Notes: a model not told the origin generated them from the sequence alone. DNA of 64,000 nucleotides from Mycolicibacterium peregrinum (GCF_001665625.1 NZ_LZSY01000106.1:17461-81460); one strand, 5' to 3'; shown: positions 24,113 to 32,729, numbered from the stretch's first letter. Numbers and translations are program-made.

Positions 24113-25557
24113 TCCGCGTCGGCCCCGATCTGCGGATACGTCGGGTACTCGATGCCCGACAGGTACTGCACCGTGCGCACCACCTGGGACGAATAGCCGA
24201 ATTCGTTGTCGTACCAGACGTAGAGGATCACGTTGTCTTCGTCGACGATCGTCGCGTTGGCATCGATGATGCTGGCCGCGCGTGACCCGATGAAGTCGCT
24301 GGACACTGCGTCGGTCGCCGCGGTGTAGTCGAGGTTGCGGCTCAACGGTCCCGACAGGGACGCCTGGCGCAGGTACTCCAGGGCTTCTTCCTTGGTCGTC
24401 GGGCGGTGCAGCTGCATGTTCAGGATCGCCACCGAGACGTCCGGGGTGGGAACGCGGATCGAGCTGCCGCTGATCTTGGCCTTCAGGTCAGGCATGGCTT
24501 TGGCGACAGCGGAGGCCGCACCGGTTTCGGTCAGGACCAGGTTGAACGGCGCGGACCGGCCGCGGCGGTCGGCGTTGTGATAGTTGTCCAGCAGGTTCTG
24601 GTCATTGGTGAACGAATGCACGGTCTCCACGTGGCAGCGGGCGATGCCGTACTCGTCGTCCATTGCCTTCAGCGGCGGAACGATCGCGTTGGTCGTGCAT
24701 GATGCGCACGAGAAGATCTGCTGTTCGAGGTCGAGGGTGCGGTGGTTGACCCCGTGCACGATGTTCGGGACGTCGCCCTTGCCCGGGGCGGTCAGCAGGA
24801 CCTTCGCGATGCCGGGCCGCAGGTGCTTGGACAGGCCGTCGCGGTCACGCCACTTGCCGGTGTTGTCGATCAGGATCGCGTTGTCGATGCCGTACTCGGT
24901 GTAATCGACGGTCGCCGGGTCGTCACTGTGGATGAACTTGATGACGTTGCCGTTGGCGATGAGGCTGTTGGTTTCAGTGTCGACCTTGATCGTGCCGTCG
25001 AACTGGCCGTGCACCGAGTCGCGGCGCAGCAGCGACGCCCGCTTGGCGAGGTCGCCCTCCCCGTTGCTGCGGATCACCACAGCGCGCAGGTTGAGGCCGT
25101 TTCCGGAGCCGGCCTTCTCGATCAGCAGGCGCGCGACGAGCCGGCCGATCCGGCCGAACCCGTAGAGCACCACGTCCCGCGGACCCTGCGGTTCGCTCTT
25201 GTTCTCGCCGGTCACGTCGCTGAGGACCTGCGCGGTGAACTCGGGCACCGACAATCCCTCATCGCTGGCGCGGTACGCCATGATCAGCAGGCCGAGGTCG
25301 ATCTTCGACGGGCCCAGGTCCAGGTCGGCCAGCGCCTGCAAGAACGGGAAGGTCTCTTCGACCGACAGTTCTTCACCGCCGACCTGTCGCGCGAACCGGT
25401 GCGTCCGCAGGATCTTGATGACGGACCGGTTCACCAGCGACCGGCTGTGCAGCAGGACTGTGACGCCCTTCGCCCGGTACAGGGTGCCGATGATCGGGAT
25501 CATCGCCTCCGCGAGTGCTTCCTGAGCATTCCAATGGGCGAGTTCTGGCGAGTTCAA
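24088..25557 (-). CDS. Long-form glyceraldehyde-3-phosphate dehydrogenase
   Basis: About 489 residues. A 130-residue N-terminal extension (SPELAHWNAQEALAEAMIPI; SLVNRSVIKILRTHRFARQV) precedes a complete GAPDH. The NAD-binding site is VVLYGFGRIGRLVARLL and the catalytic cysteine is in SCASCTTNAIVPPL. Standard Gap is about 340 residues, so this is the long mycobacterial/proteobacterial form, whose physiological role is less clear than that of the glycolytic enzyme. TTG at 25557 is the likely start, with AGGA eight bases before it; sequence further upstream in frame looks non-coding. It converges with the second porin. Confidence 0.9.
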   Translation of the reverse strand: MNSPELAHWNAQEALAEAMIPIIGTLYRAKGVTVLLHSRSLVNRSVIKILRTHRFARQVGGEELSVEETFPFLQALADLDLGPSKIDLGLLIMAYRASDEGLSVPEFTAQVLSDVTGENKSEPQGPRDVVLYGFGRIGRLVARLLIEKAGSGNGLNLRAVVIRSNGEGDLAKRASLLRRDSVHGQFDGTIKVDTETNSLIANGNVIKFIHSDDPATVDYTEYGIDNAILIDNTGKWRDRDGLSKHLRPGIAKVLLTAPGKGDVPNIVHGVNHRTLDLEQQIFSCASCTTNAIVPPLKAMDDEYGIARCHVETVHSFTNDQNLLDNYHNADRRGRSAPFNLVLTETGAASAVAKAMPDLKAKISGSSIRVPTPDVSVAILNMQLHRPTTKEEALEYLRQASLSGPLSRNLDYTAATDAVSSDFIGSRAASIIDANATIVDEDNVILYVWYDNEFGYSSQVVRTVQYLSGIEYPTYPQIGADADQTVLVTP

Positions 25558-25675
25558 ATCAAGCGTCCTGTGGGTCGTGTGGGCTGGCCCCTCGGATGAG
25601 TACCGCCTTGATGGTAGCGATTGTCCGATCTCACAATGCGTCGCGGTTCGCCGGTGAGAATTGCAGTGGCCCAGG

Positions 25676-25957
25676 TCACAGGGGGAAATGGCGCGCCGTC
25701 TGTTTCCAGAACCGGTAGTCGTCGGGCAGGCAGACCGCGCAGGGCCGGTAGCCGGCGGCGACGGCGGTGGCCTCGTCGGCGAAGAAGACACGGTTGCGCA
25801 CGTATCCGCCGGCCGCGATGGCTCGCAGGGCCGACGGGCAGTCCAGGCGGCCGTAGAGCTTGCTGCCGCGATGCCCACCCAGGGTTCCGGGTGTGACGCT
25901 GCGGTACGGCTGACCATCGGCTCCCATCAGCGTGTACCGCTTGATGTTCGACGTCAT
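25676..25957 (-). CDS. Ada-type metal-binding minidomain protein
   Basis: A 93-residue stand-alone version of the Ada N-terminal domain (SKLYGRLDCPSALRA, then VFFADEATAVAAGYRPCAVC). Ada repairs methylphosphotriesters with a zinc-bound cysteine, using FCRxxC and RPCxxC. Here the second, third and fourth cysteines remain, but the first, which is the methyl acceptor in Ada, is replaced by glycine (YGRLDC). It may therefore sense or bind and not repair. Its start overlaps the stop of the 2OG oxygenase gene (25954-25957), making it the last gene of a four-gene overlapping operon. Confidence 0.87.
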   Translation of the reverse strand: MTSNIKRYTLMGADGQPYRSVTPGTLGGHRGSKLYGRLDCPSALRAIAAGGYVRNRVFFADEATAVAAGYRPCAVCLPDDYRFWKQTARHFPL

Positions 25958-26676
25958 GCGGCGTCGTGGAAGACAAGCCCCAGGGTGAATCGCGTACCGC
26001 TACGAACCACGGAAACCCCATGCCGCACCGGCGCTGCCGACCATCCGCGGGCCGAGGGCACCGGCCTGTCCCGGGTGGTGAAGACCAGGCCGTGCCCCTG
26101 CGGGATGACGGTGGCGGTGCCGCGCGACTGCGCGCGCGGCCGCTGTTCGTAGAGCAGGAACTCCCCGCCGGTGTGGTCGACGCCGGGGCTGGTCAGGTTG
26201 ATGACCACTTGCAGCGGAAAGACCAGCTCCCCGTACAGGTCTCGATGGAGGGCGTTCCAGTCGCCGGCCTCGTACTTGAGCAGGATCGCGGTGGTTTTGG
26301 TCTGTCCCGCTGCGTGGCACAAGCCCAGCCAGTCGTCCAGATCGTCGGGCCATGGCGCTTCCCGGCGAAGTTTGGTCCACCAGTCGCGCGCGATCGGCAA
26401 CAGCCGGGGATAGAGCGCGTGCTTGAGCGCGACGACGGCGTCGGGATAGGGCGTGGAGAAGTAGCGGTACTCGCCTTGCCCGAAGCGGTATCGGCTCATG
26501 TCGATCGTGGAGCGGAACCGGCGCTCGTCGGGGTAGAGCGCGGCGATCCGGTCGGCCTCGGCAGCGGTGAGGAGCGGACCGGTAAGAGCGCAGCCCACGC
26601 TGTCGAGGTCCGAACGGATCGCATCCCAGTCGGCTGCGGCCACGCGGCCTGCCCACGGCCCACCTGCGACGATCAT
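25954..26676 (-). CDS. 2OG-Fe(II) oxygenase
   Basis: A 240-residue dioxygenase of the prolyl-4-hydroxylase-like/COG3826 type. The iron ligands appear as H144xD146 (in NALHRDLYGE) and a distal histidine in APVRHGVSV, with a 2-oxoglutarate-binding arginine in SGTRFTLGL. AlkB-type repair enzymes share this chemistry, but this sequence is not a clear AlkB. It overlaps the O6-methylguanine methyltransferase gene upstream and the Ada minidomain gene downstream by four bases each, so a role in alkylation damage is a reasonable inference. Confidence 0.9.
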   Translation of the reverse strand: MIVAGGPWAGRVAAADWDAIRSDLDSVGCALTGPLLTAAEADRIAALYPDERRFRSTIDMSRYRFGQGEYRYFSTPYPDAVVALKHALYPRLLPIARDWWTKLRREAPWPDDLDDWLGLCHAAGQTKTTAILLKYEAGDWNALHRDLYGELVFPLQVVINLTSPGVDHTGGEFLLYEQRPRAQSRGTATVIPQGHGLVFTTRDRPVPSARGWSAAPVRHGVSVVRSGTRFTLGLVFHDAA

Positions 26677-27284
26677 GCGGCGGCCTCCAAATCCAGCAGA
26701 AGTCGTTTGGCTTCCACACCTCCGAGGTAGCCGCCCATCGCCCCGTCGCTGCGCACGACGCGGTGGCAGGGCACGACGACCGGCAGGGGGTTGGTGGCGC
26801 AGGCGGTCCCCACTGCACGTACGGCTTTGGGGTTGCCGGCGAGCTGGGCCACAGCTGCGTAGCTGGCGGTATGCCCGTAACCGATCTCTGGGAGGTGGTG
26901 CAGCACCGTGCTGCGGAATCCCGCGGACAACCGCCAGTCCAGCACGATGTCGAAGGTGCGCCGGATACCGGCGAAGTACTCGTCGAGTTCCCGGGCCACG
27001 GTGTCGAGACGGGTTGGTGCGCGCAGGATGCGTGGGCTGACCTTGTCGGCGAGCTGCTGCAGGACGACGTCGTGGTCTTCACTGGCATAGGCGACGCGCA
27101 CCAGGCCCTGGTCGGTGGCGGCCACCAGCAGCGGGCCCACCGGGCTGTCGACGATTCGGTAGGCGACGTCGAGGATGCCGTCGCGGTCGGCGGCAACGGC
27201 CAGTCGTGTCCGCAGGGTGGCCATGTGGTCCGTGCCGTCGGCCATCTGCGCCAGGTCGTGGATGAGGTCGTGGTCGGTGTTCAT
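26673..27284 (-). CDS. ogt: O6-methylguanine-DNA methyltransferase
   Basis: A 203-residue suicide methyltransferase. The C-terminal domain has the DNA-binding helix (EIGYGHTASYAAVAQLAGNP) and the acceptor Cys173 in VVPCHRVVRSDG. The enzyme transfers methyl groups from O6-methylguanine to itself. ATG at 27284 overlaps the sigma factor stop (ATGA). This places it second in the sigma-ogt-2OG oxygenase-Ada minidomain operon. The active-site cysteine is intact, unlike the ATL protein at 3031. Confidence 0.94.
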   Translation of the reverse strand: MNTDHDLIHDLAQMADGTDHMATLRTRLAVAADRDGILDVAYRIVDSPVGPLLVAATDQGLVRVAYASEDHDVVLQQLADKVSPRILRAPTRLDTVARELDEYFAGIRRTFDIVLDWRLSAGFRSTVLHHLPEIGYGHTASYAAVAQLAGNPKAVRAVGTACATNPLPVVVPCHRVVRSDGAMGGYLGGVEAKRLLLDLEAAA

Positions 27285-27790
27285 CGGGTTTCTCCTCTCC
27301 GGGAGGTACTGATGGCGGCGGAGCCGCTGCGATAGGTACGCCTGAGGGTCGCGATGCCGTCGGCGGCGGCGCGCCGGGCGGCATCGGTGCTGCCGCCGAG
27401 GATGGCCGCGATGTCGGCATAGGGCAGGCCGGCCAGGTAGTGGTAGGCCACGGCTTGCTTCTGTTTGGTCGGTAGGCGCTCGAGCACATCGGCCAGGTCG
27501 TCGTCGCGGTCGTGCTGCGGTGCGGTGGGTGTCTCCGGCACGGTGTCGGTGGGGATCGCGTGGCGCGACCGGGCCCGGGTGATGTCGATCGCCTTGCGGT
27601 GAGCGACCGTCACCAGCCACGCTTCGATGTTCGCGTCAGCCGGAAGGTCCGGATAGGCCTTCATCGCGGCCAGGAACGTTTCCGACCACGCGTCGTCGGC
27701 GTCGATCGGTCCGACGACGGCCCTACACACCCGCAGTACCGTGGGGCCGTGGTCCTCGACCACTGCCTCGAAGGGCTGTTTGGCTTTCAC
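27281..27790 (-). CDS. Sigma-70 family (ECF-like) sigma factor heading alkylation-repair operon
   Basis: A 169-residue sigma factor. Region 2 is DADDAWSETFLAAMKAYPDL with AWLVTVAHRKAIDITRARSR, and region 4 is ERLPTKQKQAVAYHYLAGLP then YADIAAILGGSTDAARRAAA. The start is GTG at 27790. No anti-sigma gene is adjacent. The overlapping downstream genes for DNA methyl damage suggest it directs, or once directed, an alkylation-response regulon; its inducer is unknown. Confidence 0.88.
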   Translation of the reverse strand: MKAKQPFEAVVEDHGPTVLRVCRAVVGPIDADDAWSETFLAAMKAYPDLPADANIEAWLVTVAHRKAIDITRARSRHAIPTDTVPETPTAPQHDRDDDLADVLERLPTKQKQAVAYHYLAGLPYADIAAILGGSTDAARRAAADGIATLRRTYRSGSAAISTSRRGETR

Positions 27791-27845
27791 GTTCTGTAGA
27801 CGCTCCGACCGCAGGTTTCGTGAGATCCCAGTTTGGAATGGATGG

Positions 27846-28445
27846 TCAGCTCGGCGGCGCGAGGCCGTTGAGGATGAAATCCATGACCTCGTCGGCGATT
27901 TCGTTCTGGGTCTTGGTCGAGTTGATGACGCTGTGCAGTGCGGCGGTCATCATGATCGCCCCGAAGATACTGATCGCGGAGCTTTCTGGGTCGGCAAGAC
28001 TGCGCAGTGAACCGTCGGCGGCCCCGGCCTTCAGCACACGGGCGATGGGTTCGTAGAAAGCCTCTTGAACTGCCGACGCGAGATCGGGCAGGCGAATGGC
28101 GCGCCCGAGGTCGCCGACCAGCGCCTGGCTGGTCCCCGGTCGGCCCATGGTGTGGGCAATCTGGACCTGGACCACGGCGGCCAACCGGTCTCGGCCCGGC
28201 CCGGGAGCATCGGTGGCCGCGGCAACATCACGGGCGAGCGCATCGAGGGAATCCCGGAACAGGAAGGCGAGGATGTCGTCCTTGCCCTTGAAGTAGTAGT
28301 ACAGCGTTGCCTTCGGGACTCCCGATGCTGCGGCGATGTCCTCGATCTTGGTCTTCTGCAGCCCGCGGGTGGCGATGAGGTCCGTCGCTGCGTACAGCTT
28401 CTCGGCCACCGCAGGAGGCACGGTGCGCCCGGTCAGTTCAGCCAC
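27846..28445 (-). CDS. TetR family regulator, divergent from flavoprotein dehydrogenase
   Basis: A 199-residue TetR repressor. The HTH (TKIEDIAAASGVPKATLYYY) is at about residues 33-52, followed by a helical ligand domain. The start is GTG at 28445. It faces the KstD-like flavoprotein gene across 90 bases that contain a perfect 10+3+10 palindrome, so it almost certainly controls that gene. A steroid-like or aromatic ligand would fit the target enzyme, but this is inference. Confidence 0.93.
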   Translation of the reverse strand: MAELTGRTVPPAVAEKLYAATDLIATRGLQKTKIEDIAAASGVPKATLYYYFKGKDDILAFLFRDSLDALARDVAAATDAPGPGRDRLAAVVQVQIAHTMGRPGTSQALVGDLGRAIRLPDLASAVQEAFYEPIARVLKAGAADGSLRSLADPESSAISIFGAIMMTAALHSVINSTKTQNEIADEVMDFILNGLAPPS

Positions 28446-28474
28446 GAGCGCAGTCTACGAGCGTCCTTGCGCAG

Positions 28475-28507
28475 AGTTTGTACTTTGAGTACAAACTAGA
28501 TGTCTAG
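28475..28507. promoter_or_regulatory. Probable TetR operator, two nested palindromes
   Basis: AGTTTGTACT (28475-28484), three bases, then the exact reverse complement AGTACAAACT (28488-28497). A second palindrome, CTAGA-TG-TCTAG, covers 28496-28507. Both lie between the divergent TetR and flavoprotein genes. Confidence 0.75.
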
Positions 28508-28535
28508 TTCGGTGGTAACGATGTGCGGGAGAGTC

Positions 28536-30140
28536 ATGACAGAGGCGCAGACAACCGACGTCCTCGTGGTCGGATACGGAGCCGCGGGGGTCTGCGCAGC
28601 GCTGGAGGCGCGCTCGAGAGGCGCCGACGTCCTGGCCATCGACCGATTCAACGGCGGCGGCGCGACGCAGGTGTCCGGCGGCATCATCTATGCCGGTGGC
28701 GGCACCTGGGTTCAGCGCCAGGCCGGAGTCGAGGACGACGCCGAGGCGATGTACGCCTACCTGCAGGCCGAGATCGGCGACGCGGTGCGTCCCGAGACGC
28801 TGCGGCGTTTCGTCGACGACAGTCCGGCGATGATCGACTGGCTCACCGAACACGGCGTGCCGTTCGAGGCTTCGGTCTGTCCGTACAAGACGTCGTATCC
28901 GAACAACAAGTACTACCTCTACTACTCGGGCAGCGAGAACTCCGGGCGCTTTCGTGAGATCACGCCGCCGGCGCAACGTGGTCACCGGGCCAAGGGGCCG
29001 GGGGCTTCGGGCAAGAAGATCTATCAGCCTCTCGCGGCATCGGCAGCCGCACGCGGCGTGCGCACACAGTTCCTCACTCGCGCTGTCGCGTTGTTGACCG
29101 ATCCCAGCGGCCGGGTGGTCGGTGTGCGGACGAGCACGCTTGCGCACGCACCGGCGTGGGTTCGGCGCCGCTATCGCGCGTATGCCGAGCTGGCGGTCAA
29201 ACCGGGCATCTACTATCCGCCGCTGCGGGCCGCGATGGAAAAGCTGTTGGACCGCTTGGAAAGTCGGTACGCCCGCACTGTCGACATCCATGCGCGCAAG
29301 GCGGTCATTCTCAGTGCGGGTGGATACATCGCCAACCGCGAGCTGATCGCCGAGCATGCACCCGCGTACCGCGAAGGGCTTCAGCTGGGCACCACCGGGG
29401 ATGACGGTGCCGGCATCGCGCTGGCCGCCGAGGTCGGCGCTGCGGTCGATCGCCTCGACAACGTGTCCGCGTGGCGCTTCATCACCCCGCCCAGCGCGTT
29501 CCTGGGAGGCCTCGTGGTCGATGAACACGGACAGCGATTCATCGACGAGACCCGCTACGGTGCCGCGGTCGGCCACGCGATGATTCAGGACCACGGCGGA
29601 CGCGGCTGGATCCTGGCCGACCACCGGCTGCTCAAGCAAGCGCGAGCCCAGCTTCCCGAGCAGGCCATCTGGTTCCAACGCCTGCAGATGGAAGCCATGT
29701 TGCGTACCGACCGGGTCGTGGCCGACACCCTGGAAGAAGTTGCCGCCAAGGCCGGTGTCGACCCGGCGGGGTTGGTGGCGACCGTCGCGGCCCACAACGC
29801 GGCCGCCTCGGCCGGGCTGCCGGATCCGATGGGCAAGCCGGCAGAGTTCGTCAAACCTGTTGAACAGGGTCCGTTCTCACTGATCTCGATATCGATCAGG
29901 CCCAGCCTGCTCAACCCGTGCCCGATGTTCACCCTGGGCGGCCTGATCGTCGACGAACTCACCGGAGCGGTGACAACCCCTGCCGGCGAGTCGATTCCGG
30001 GTCTCTACGCGGCGGGGCGCACGGCCATCGGACTGTGTGTGAACTCCTACGTCAGTGGATTGTCGATCGCCGACTGCGTCTTCTCGGGCCGTCGCGCCGC
30101 AGAGCATGCTGTCGCGATGGAACCCACGCCGTCACCGTAG
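28536..30140 (+). CDS. FAD-dependent dehydrogenase, 3-ketosteroid dehydrogenase-like
   Basis: A 534-residue flavoprotein of the succinate dehydrogenase/KstD/flavocytochrome c superfamily. The FAD-binding site VLVVGYGAAGVCAALEAR is at about residues 9-26, GGATQVSGGIIYAGGG follows, and the C-terminal FAD segment has LYAAGRTAIGLCVNSYVSGL. KstD-type enzymes introduce double bonds next to carbonyls in steroids. ATG at 28536 is chosen because GGGAGAG lies just upstream. A TetR gene is divergent. The actual substrate (steroid, cyclic ketone or fumarate-like) is not determined. Confidence 0.9.
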   Translation: MTEAQTTDVLVVGYGAAGVCAALEARSRGADVLAIDRFNGGGATQVSGGIIYAGGGTWVQRQAGVEDDAEAMYAYLQAEIGDAVRPETLRRFVDDSPAMIDWLTEHGVPFEASVCPYKTSYPNNKYYLYYSGSENSGRFREITPPAQRGHRAKGPGASGKKIYQPLAASAAARGVRTQFLTRAVALLTDPSGRVVGVRTSTLAHAPAWVRRRYRAYAELAVKPGIYYPPLRAAMEKLLDRLESRYARTVDIHARKAVILSAGGYIANRELIAEHAPAYREGLQLGTTGDDGAGIALAAEVGAAVDRLDNVSAWRFITPPSAFLGGLVVDEHGQRFIDETRYGAAVGHAMIQDHGGRGWILADHRLLKQARAQLPEQAIWFQRLQMEAMLRTDRVVADTLEEVAAKAGVDPAGLVATVAAHNAAASAGLPDPMGKPAEFVKPVEQGPFSLISISIRPSLLNPCPMFTLGGLIVDELTGAVTTPAGESIPGLYAAGRTAIGLCVNSYVSGLSIADCVFSGRRAAEHAVAMEPTPSP

Positions 30141-31046
30141 GGCGCTGCCGCCGAGCCACTCGTCCCACGGCACACCCCAGTCGCCGTTCTGCCAGATGGG
30201 CAGCGGATCGCCGCCGGTGTTTCGGACCTCGAACACGTCTCCGGGTTGGGAGAACTCGTAGAACCATCGCCCGTTGTCGGCATTGACATTCAGGCATCCG
30301 TGCGACGTGTTGGTCTTGCCTTGCGCCCAGATCGTGCTGTCGAGTTGGTGGACGTAGATTCCGCTGTTGGTCAGCCGTACCGCGTTGTTGACGGTCACCT
30401 TGTAGCCCAGGCGTGAGTCGACGGGCAGGCCGTAGGTCGACGAATCCATGACCACGGTGTCGGACTTGTCCATCACCGTGTACACGCCGGGCTGAGTCCA
30501 GAACGAAATGGTCTTGCCTGCAACGGTTTCTGATCCGCCCATGCCCATGGAGGTGGGAATCGTGCGGACCAGCTCGTCATTGCGGTAGACGCGGATCTGT
30601 TTGGTGGCGTCGTCGGCGACGGACACGTGCGACTCCCCGATCCGGAAGGAAATCCGGCCGGCGCCCCGGTCGTCGGCCGCCGCGACCACCTCGGTGCCCG
30701 GACGGTAGTAGCTCTGCGGCCGCCAGTGGGCGTGCCGGTTGTCCATCCAGTACCAGGAACCATCAACGGAAGGAACGGTTTTCACCGACAGCCGTCTTTC
30801 TGCCGCCTTGCGGTCGACGACCGGTTCGTCGAAGTTGGCGACGATCACCGTGCCGACCCCGTAGGTCCCTCCGTCGACCAAGGCGGCGCCCGACGTGGCG
30901 GTGAAGCTGACCCGGGCCTGTTCGCCGGCGGTGAGTTCGGTGGGCATCGACGCCGGCTGGGTCAGCCAGATGGTCGCGCCGATGGCGACGATGAGGGCCA
31001 GCGACAGGATCGGTAGTGGTCGCCTCCGCGGTGCAGCCGCCAACAT
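30132..31046 (-). CDS. L,D-transpeptidase (Ig-like plus YkuD domains)
   Basis: A 304-residue envelope enzyme. A membrane anchor or signal segment at residues 11-32 precedes a bacterial Ig-like domain and a YkuD catalytic domain with IYVHQLDS and the nucleophile in TSHGCLNVN. It makes 3-3 crosslinks in mycobacterial peptidoglycan, a carbapenem-sensitive step. The ATG at 31046 has GGGAGG seven bases upstream and is preferred to the ATG at 31061. It diverges from the DsbA/CcdA/BlaI/M56 genes across a large palindrome, which suggests shared regulation with them. Confidence 0.92.
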   Translation of the reverse strand: MLAAAPRRRPLPILSLALIVAIGATIWLTQPASMPTELTAGEQARVSFTATSGAALVDGGTYGVGTVIVANFDEPVVDRKAAERRLSVKTVPSVDGSWYWMDNRHAHWRPQSYYRPGTEVVAAADDRGAGRISFRIGESHVSVADDATKQIRVYRNDELVRTIPTSMGMGGSETVAGKTISFWTQPGVYTVMDKSDTVVMDSSTYGLPVDSRLGYKVTVNNAVRLTNSGIYVHQLDSTIWAQGKTNTSHGCLNVNADNGRWFYEFSQPGDVFEVRNTGGDPLPIWQNGDWGVPWDEWLGGSALR

Positions 31047-31102
31047 CTCGGCGCCTCCCATCTGTCGGCCGCGTCCCGGCGGCGCAGTGTGCTAGAACGG
31101 AA

Positions 31103-31127
31103 TACGTAGCTACGGCGTAGCTACGTA
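31103..31127. promoter_or_regulatory. 25-base palindrome, probable BlaI-family operator
   Basis: TACGTAGCTACG, one central G, then CGTAGCTACGTA: a perfect 12+1+12 palindrome between the L,D-transpeptidase and DsbA genes. It contains GCTAC-N6-GCTAC (31109-31124), which recurs before the blaI-like gene at 32738. Confidence 0.75.
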
Positions 31128-31152
31128 GGCGACGTTAGCATGGAGGTAGGCA

Positions 31153-31893
31153 GTGAGTGGACGGCGAGAGAGCGTCAAGAAGGACCTCATCTTCATCGGA
31201 GGCCTGGTTGTCATCGGCGCCGCGCTGATCGCCTACCTGCTGATACGTCCCGGCACCGACGCCGTCACCGCGGAGCCCGCGGCGGCTCCGGCGGCGACGT
31301 CACAGGCATCCGGCGCGGCGGGCGGTGACGCCGACCGGGGCCACAGTCCGGTGGAACGCCGGCAGCCCGGTGACCCGCTGGCGTTGGGGGATCCCGACGC
31401 ACCCGTGGCGTTGGTGGTGTTCTCCGACTACCGATGCCCGTTCTGCGCGAAGTTCAGCCGGGACACCGAGCCCGAACTCGTCAAGCGCTACGTCGACGCC
31501 GGCCAACTCCGGATCGAGTGGCGTGACTACCCGATCTTCGGCCCGCAGTCGATGACGGCAGCACGCGCCGGACGCGCGGCGGCCGAGCAGGGCAGGTTCT
31601 GGGAGTTCAACCGGGCTGTCTATGCGGCCGCGCCGGAGCGGTCGAAGGCCGACCTCGCGGACGAGGATCTGATCGGCCTCGCCAGGCAGGCCGGTGTCCC
31701 CGACATCGACAGATTCACCGCATCAATGCGCGGCAGCACCTTCGACGACGCGATCAACGCCGATCTGGCGCAGGGCACCGGGATCGGTGTCCCCAGCACT
31801 CCGGCCTTCCTGATCAATGACGTGCCCATGCTCGGCGCGCAGCCCACGGACGATTTCGTGACGGCCATCGACGGGGCGCTGGCCAAGCGATGA
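31153..31893 (+). CDS. DsbA-like membrane-anchored thiol oxidoreductase
   Basis: A 246-residue protein with an N-terminal TM helix (about residues 12-31), an Ala/Pro-rich linker, and a thioredoxin fold with C95PFC98 and a cis-proline in GIGVPSTPAFLIN. It would oxidise or isomerise disulfides in exported proteins. The GTG at 31153 has GGAGG six bases upstream. It is coupled by ATGA to a CcdA/DsbD-type membrane protein, its likely electron partner. Confidence 0.93.
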   Translation: MSGRRESVKKDLIFIGGLVVIGAALIAYLLIRPGTDAVTAEPAAAPAATSQASGAAGGDADRGHSPVERRQPGDPLALGDPDAPVALVVFSDYRCPFCAKFSRDTEPELVKRYVDAGQLRIEWRDYPIFGPQSMTAARAGRAAAEQGRFWEFNRAVYAAAPERSKADLADEDLIGLARQAGVPDIDRFTASMRGSTFDDAINADLAQGTGIGVPSTPAFLINDVPMLGAQPTDDFVTAIDGALAKR

Positions 31894-32729
31894 GTGGCGT
31901 CGGTCTGCTCGGAGCCTTCCTCGGCGGGTTGGCCTCGTTGCTCAGCCCGTGCTCGGCCCTGCTGTTGCCGTCGTTTTTCGCCTACGCCTTCGACCGGACG
32001 CGCTTGCTGGTCCAGCGCACTGTGGCGTTCTGGGTGGGTCTCTGTGCGGTGCTGGTGCCGTTGGGAGCCGGCGTCGGGGCGCTGGGCAGCGTCGTCACTC
32101 GTTATCGCAGTGAAGTCACCGTGGCCGGAGGCCTGGTGCTGATCGGCTTCGGCCTGATGACGTTGCTGGGCAAGGGATTCGGCCTGTCGGGCATGCAACG
32201 GATGACGGCCCGGATCAACATTTCCGGCAGCGCGTCGGTGCTCGCGTTGGGAGCTGTGTACGGACTGGCCGGCTTCTGCGCAGGTCCGCTGCTGGGCGCG
32301 GTCCTGACCATGTCGGCGATGGGCGCCGACCCGGCCTACGGGGCACTGCTGATGGCGGTCTACGCCCTTGGCATGGCGGCGCCGTTGTTTCTACTCGCCT
32401 GGTTGTGGGAGCGCTTCAACCTGTCCGAACGCACCTGGCTGCGGGGCCGGCCGGTGCGCTTGGGCCCGCTGGAGACCCACACCACCTCGCTGCTCACCGG
32501 GGCGATCTTCATCGTTTTGGGCGGGCTGTTCCTGTTCACCGACGGCACCGCGAATCTCGGCGGGCTGCTGTCCGTCGACGCCCAGTATGACCTGCAAGTT
32601 TGGCTGGGCCGATTGTCGTCGGGGGTCAGTGATCTCCGGCTGATCCTGGGCGTTGTACTGGCACTCATCGTGTGGAGGTCGATCCGGTTGTGGCGAAAGC
32701 GTGCCGTCGGTGAGAGCACGGTCAGATGA
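31890..32729 (+). CDS. CcdA/DsbD-type transmembrane electron carrier
   Basis: A 279-residue membrane protein with about seven hydrophobic segments. The two redox cysteines typical of the family lie in TM segments: SLLSPCSALLLP near residue 20 and GLAGFCAGPLLG near residue 130. It would shuttle reducing equivalents from cytoplasmic thioredoxin to periplasmic thiol proteins, here probably the DsbA-like protein encoded by the overlapping upstream gene. Confidence 0.92.
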   Translation: MSGVGLLGAFLGGLASLLSPCSALLLPSFFAYAFDRTRLLVQRTVAFWVGLCAVLVPLGAGVGALGSVVTRYRSEVTVAGGLVLIGFGLMTLLGKGFGLSGMQRMTARINISGSASVLALGAVYGLAGFCAGPLLGAVLTMSAMGADPAYGALLMAVYALGMAAPLFLLAWLWERFNLSERTWLRGRPVRLGPLETHTTSLLTGAIFIVLGGLFLFTDGTANLGGLLSVDAQYDLQVWLGRLSSGVSDLRLILGVVLALIVWRSIRLWRKRAVGESTVR

